Part shown: positions 62,681-64,000 of the stretch, in pieces
How the letters are laid out: the number at the start of each line of letters is the position of its first letter
How positions within the stretch are numbered: position 1 is the first letter of the stretch
Notes under the pieces: model-generated
Told to the model about the DNA's origin: nothing
Databases searched by the model: none
What the model saw: only the letters and a program-made list of their open reading frames with translations
Translations under genes and position numbers: made by a program
From: an uncultured Parabacteroides sp.
GTDB taxonomy: Bacteria > Bacteroidota > Bacteroidia > Bacteroidales > Tannerellaceae
Assembly: GCA_900541965.1 (NCBI GenBank)
Contig: UQLN01000010.1
Location: forward strand, 1-64,000
Reading direction: 5' to 3'
DNA: 64,000 nt

Positions 62681-63997
62681 ATGAAACGTATCTATACAAT
62701 TATCATTCTGTCGATGCTGCTGCTTCCTCTAACAATGAAGGCACAAGACACCACCGTATGGACACTTCGCTCCTGCCTGGATTATGCACTGGAACATAAT
62801 ATCCAACTCAAAAAAAGCAAAATTACGCGTTTATCCGGTCTGGAAGATACAGAACTGGCAAAAGCCCAGTTATTCCCGTCTCTTTCAGCTTCGGTAACAC
62901 AGGGGTTTGTGAATTATCCCTCCAAAGAAGCAGTCAGCAACAACAGTTATTCCGGTAATTACAGTGTAAATGCCAGCTGGAAATTATTTGATGGAAATAA
63001 ACGTGTCAATGCTATCAAGCAACAAAAAATCCAGAACGAAGTTGATGAACTGAATGTAGAACAGAATGAAGACGATATCCAGATTGCCATCGTACAAAAT
63101 TATATGCAGGTGCTATACGCAACCGAGGCTGTCCGCATCAATAAAAATACGGTAGAAGTATCCGAAGCTCAATGTAACCGTGCTGCTGAATTACTAAAGG
63201 TCGGTTCAATCTCGAAAGTAGACCTCGCACAGCTACAGAGCCAGCTCAGCACAGATAAATACCAGTTAGTAGTAGCACAAACCAATCTGGACAACTACAA
63301 ACTGCAACTTAAACAATTACTCGAACTCGATATTACCGAAGATATAAAAGTTGCCATACCGGAACTGACAGAAAAAGACGTGATGGTTCCCTTACCCGAC
63401 AAACAGACGATTTACAATACATCTCTGGCTGTTATGCCTCAAATAAGAAGTAGTCAGTTAAACATCGATATCGCCGACCTCGAAACCAAAAAGGCACGTG
63501 CGGGTTATTTGCCATCCTTGTCCTTAAATGCCGGCATAGGAACCGGGCACCTGTCAGGTACAGACTATGCATTCGGTAGCCAGATTTGGAATAAGTTCAA
63601 CGAAAGTATCGGCCTTACATTAAGTATTCCAATCTTCAGTAACCGGGAAAATAAAACAGCATTGAACAAAGCCCGTTTGGCCGTAACGACGAGCCAACTC
63701 GAATTAATAAACAGCCAGAAAGAACTACTAAAAATAGTAGAGGGAATTTATCTGGATGCTACTTCTTCCCAGACGCAATACACATCTGCGACAGAACGTC
63801 TCGATTATGTGAACCAGAGTTATAGCCTTGTACAAGAGCAATTTTTCCTCGGATTAAAAAACACAGTGGAATTACTGACCGAAAAAAACAACTTGCTGAC
63901 AGCCCAACAGGAAGAGTTACAGTCCAAGTATATGGCGATAATGAGTATACAACTATTAAATATATACCAAAAGAAACCTTTAGAAGGAAACTACTAA
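62681..63997 (+). CDS. TolC family outer-membrane efflux protein
   Basis: The 438-residue protein starts at 62681 with signal MKRIYTIIILSMLLLPLTMKAQ; an ATG 16 codons upstream is in frame but not needed. Two OEP repeats follow: LRSCLDYALEHNIQLKKSKI with long helices to about 230, then NTSLAVMPQIRSSQLNIDIADLETKKARAGYLPSLSLNAG and a second helical hairpin to the end. It should form the outer-membrane channel of a tripartite exporter. Its stop TAA overlaps an ATG (63997-63999), the start of the next gene, most likely the periplasmic adaptor, cut by the window end. Confidence 0.92.
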   Translation: MKRIYTIIILSMLLLPLTMKAQDTTVWTLRSCLDYALEHNIQLKKSKITRLSGLEDTELAKAQLFPSLSASVTQGFVNYPSKEAVSNNSYSGNYSVNASWKLFDGNKRVNAIKQQKIQNEVDELNVEQNEDDIQIAIVQNYMQVLYATEAVRINKNTVEVSEAQCNRAAELLKVGSISKVDLAQLQSQLSTDKYQLVVAQTNLDNYKLQLKQLLELDITEDIKVAIPELTEKDVMVPLPDKQTIYNTSLAVMPQIRSSQLNIDIADLETKKARAGYLPSLSLNAGIGTGHLSGTDYAFGSQIWNKFNESIGLTLSIPIFSNRENKTALNKARLAVTTSQLELINSQKELLKIVEGIYLDATSSQTQYTSATERLDYVNQSYSLVQEQFFLGLKNTVELLTEKNNLLTAQQEELQSKYMAIMSIQLLNIYQKKPLEGNY

Positions 63998-64000
63998 TGA

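Overview
The window reads as a Bacteroidales chromosome, most likely Parabacteroides or a close relative. The grounds are a SusC/SusD pair with a GH29 fucosidase, NigD-like, DUF3127, DUF4492 and DUF5683 proteins, and promoters of the Bacteroidetes type (TTTG, about 19-21 bp, TAnnTTTG) in front of many genes. I cannot fix the species from sequence alone.

Layout. 1-800: an ORF6N-domain gene with the first codons of a second tandem copy at the window edge. 872-6884: a tRNA-Pro(GGG) gene carrying a 5.9 kb integrative element bounded by 59-bp direct repeats. The element has a tyrosine recombinase, an HTH protein, a filamentous-phage gene II-like replication protein, a large structured non-coding region and one secreted cargo protein. 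7136-10552: a sodium-pumping oxaloacetate decarboxylase operon. 10691-26675: housekeeping genes (aroB, a large GH2 lipoprotein, alaS, M23 peptidase, MerR regulator, DUF3127 protein, then the leftward block parA-parB-DUF5683-LysM transglycosylase-rsh). 26680-27855: a mostly non-coding stretch with one small ORF and a dispersed repeat. 27856-34067: Rpn-family nuclease, surE-lpxB, a NigD-like lipoprotein and an ECF sigma operon. 34142-39766: a DUF1080/oxidoreductase pair, then DUF4492-cydAB. 40118-41032: rnz. 41136-49546: a fucose-directed polysaccharide utilisation locus (GH29, SusD, SusC) behind what looks like an invertible promoter segment. 49851-64000: flavin oxidoreductase, PstS-like protein, two tandem TPR-histidine-kinase-like proteins, a GNAT protein, parE-coaD, an S41 protease, two chromate-transporter-type halves and a TolC-family protein whose operon continues past the window.

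The points most worth a second look are: (1) a 22-bp perfect inverted repeat pair (48603-48624 and 49525-49546) enclosing 900 bp upstream of susC, with a TATCTTTG promoter box pointing away from susC in this orientation, consistent with an OFF state of a phase-variable locus; (2) the tRNA-Pro element, whose left end supplies a replacement -33 box at exactly the 19-bp spacing of the promoter it displaced; (3) a nested hairpin RNA downstream of a full-consensus promoter inside that element; (4) a tandem pair of TPR sensor kinases of which the first has lost the phospho-accepting His and the ATP-binding motifs; (5) a roughly 210-bp intergenic repeat present twice in opposite orientation, one copy inside the invertible segment.
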